Of a DNA stretch of 14,268 nucleotides, positions 13,814-14,268 are shown piece by piece. Origin of the DNA: JACNIV01 sp965370415 (GTDB lineage: Bacteria; Cloacimonadota; Cloacimonadia; Cloacimonadales; TCS61); assembly GCA_965370415.1 (NCBI GenBank), contig CBDUTJ010000058.1:1-14268 (forward strand). Direction: 5' to 3'. A program made the position numbers and the translations under genes. The notes below the pieces were generated by a model. It was not told the origin of the DNA, did not search any database, and saw only the letters and a program-made list of their open reading frames with translations. How positions within the stretch are numbered: the stretch's first letter is position 1; each line of letters starts with the position of its first letter.

Positions 13814-14268
13814 AAGGATAAAGGCTTAGGGATAAGGGATAAAGTAATAAGTGTAAAATAGCCTGTCTCTCTGAGAAACTCTCTCAACGTCATTCGACGA
13901 AGAGTCTCAGGCAATTGATGAGTCGAGCTTAGAATCCCTGCTATTCCCTTTTAGTTAAAAGGGAACATGAGATGCCGTTGTAAATTAAAATCTTCGTCTT
14001 TCTGAGTATGACTTTCAATCTTTCCCTCGAAGAATCTGAAGATTTTCAGATCAATGTTTACAAACCATAGGTTTGCTGAAAAACATAAGATGCCGTAGAG
14101 AGAATAACCTCACCCGTCTGAACCACACAAGTGTGGTCAGACACCCTCTCCCAGATGGAGAGGGAAACAAACAAAAAAATTACACCAATTAATTTTTTAT
14201 TAGCATTTCTTTTAATCTCCCTTTTGCTTGTCCATCGTAGCTTCGCGAAGTTGGAAAGGGAGAACTAA
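13814..14268. repeat. Gene-free hairpin array after the importer
   Basis: No coding region is supported here. The stretch begins with a purine-rich run of GGATAAGG-like units (13816-13843). A series of inverted repeats follows: 13871-13910 (CTGAGAAACTCT with AGAGTCTCAG), 13944-13965 (TTCCCTTTT-AGTT-AAAAGGGAA), 14034-14051 (ATCTGAA-GATT-TTCAGAT), 14061-14075 (CAAACC-ATA-GGTTTG), 14116-14142 (GTCTGA, CCACAC with GTGTGG, TCAGAC), 14144-14164 (CCCTCTCC-CAGAT-GGAGAGGG) and 14216-14263 (TCTCCCTTT with AAAGGGAGA around the palindrome CTTCGCGAAG). A 15-base direct repeat AACATRAGATGCCGT occurs at 13964-13978 and 14082-14096. It looks like accumulated REP/MITE-type elements. Confidence 0.7.

Noticed and set aside
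13944..13965. Terminator for the importer operon
   Set aside because: The 9-bp stem TTCCCTTTT/AAAAGGGAA is stable, but on the plus strand it is not followed by a T tract, so it is listed only as part of the hairpin array.

Overview
The window looks like an AT-rich chromosome segment from an anaerobic member of the Fibrobacterota-Chlorobiota-Bacteroidota (FCB) group, most plausibly a Cloacimonadota-like lineage. The pointers are a secreted protein ending in a NYPNPFNP-type FlgD-like/type IX sorting domain, several ferredoxin-rich oxidoreductases, and AAGGAG-type ribosome binding sites. The taxonomic call is inference; there is no rRNA or other marker gene here.

Layout. Positions 1-8726 are read on the minus strand. 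In transcription order they hold: a large fused FAD/NAD/iron-sulfur oxidoreductase (8726-6651); a small GxxExxY PD-(D/E)XK protein sitting in a repeat-bounded cassette (6650-6159); a D-amino-acid/sarcosine-oxidase-type flavoprotein (6141-4990); a DUF362 protein with two 4Fe-4S motifs (4986-3874); a metallo-beta-lactamase-fold hydrolase (3856-3221); an FtsB/DivIC-like septum protein (3224-2919, ATGA overlap); and a secreted beta-propeller-like/fibronectin-like protein (2702-921) with an intrinsic terminator at 789-815. Beyond the terminator, 177-782 is a decayed second copy of the 2703-4076 region. It contains a broken FtsB-like gene, the last codons of the hydrolase and one ferredoxin motif, joined across a deletion of about 770 bp. 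It leads into the start of another secreted protein that runs off the window at position 1.

From 9086 the plus strand carries a complete BMP-family ABC importer in the order lipoprotein, double ATPase, permease, permease. This is the order of Bacillus nupNOPQ-type nucleoside importers. A strong hairpin terminator or attenuator sits between the lipoprotein and the ATPase. The importer and the flavoenzyme operon diverge from a 359-bp AT-rich region holding paired TTGACA boxes and two adjacent palindromes, so the two sides may be co-regulated. A reasonable but unproven picture is uptake of a nitrogen-containing small molecule by the importer, with oxidation by the DAO-type subunit and electrons passing through the iron-sulfur/FAD/NAD subunit. 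The window ends (13814-14268) in a gene-free stretch packed with hairpins.

The points most worth a second look are the GxxExxY cassette bounded by CACNAAGN octamer repeats, the decayed tandem duplication, the fused oxidoreductase facing a BMP importer, the sorting-tag relic with its nested palindromes at 840-933, and the terminal hairpin array.
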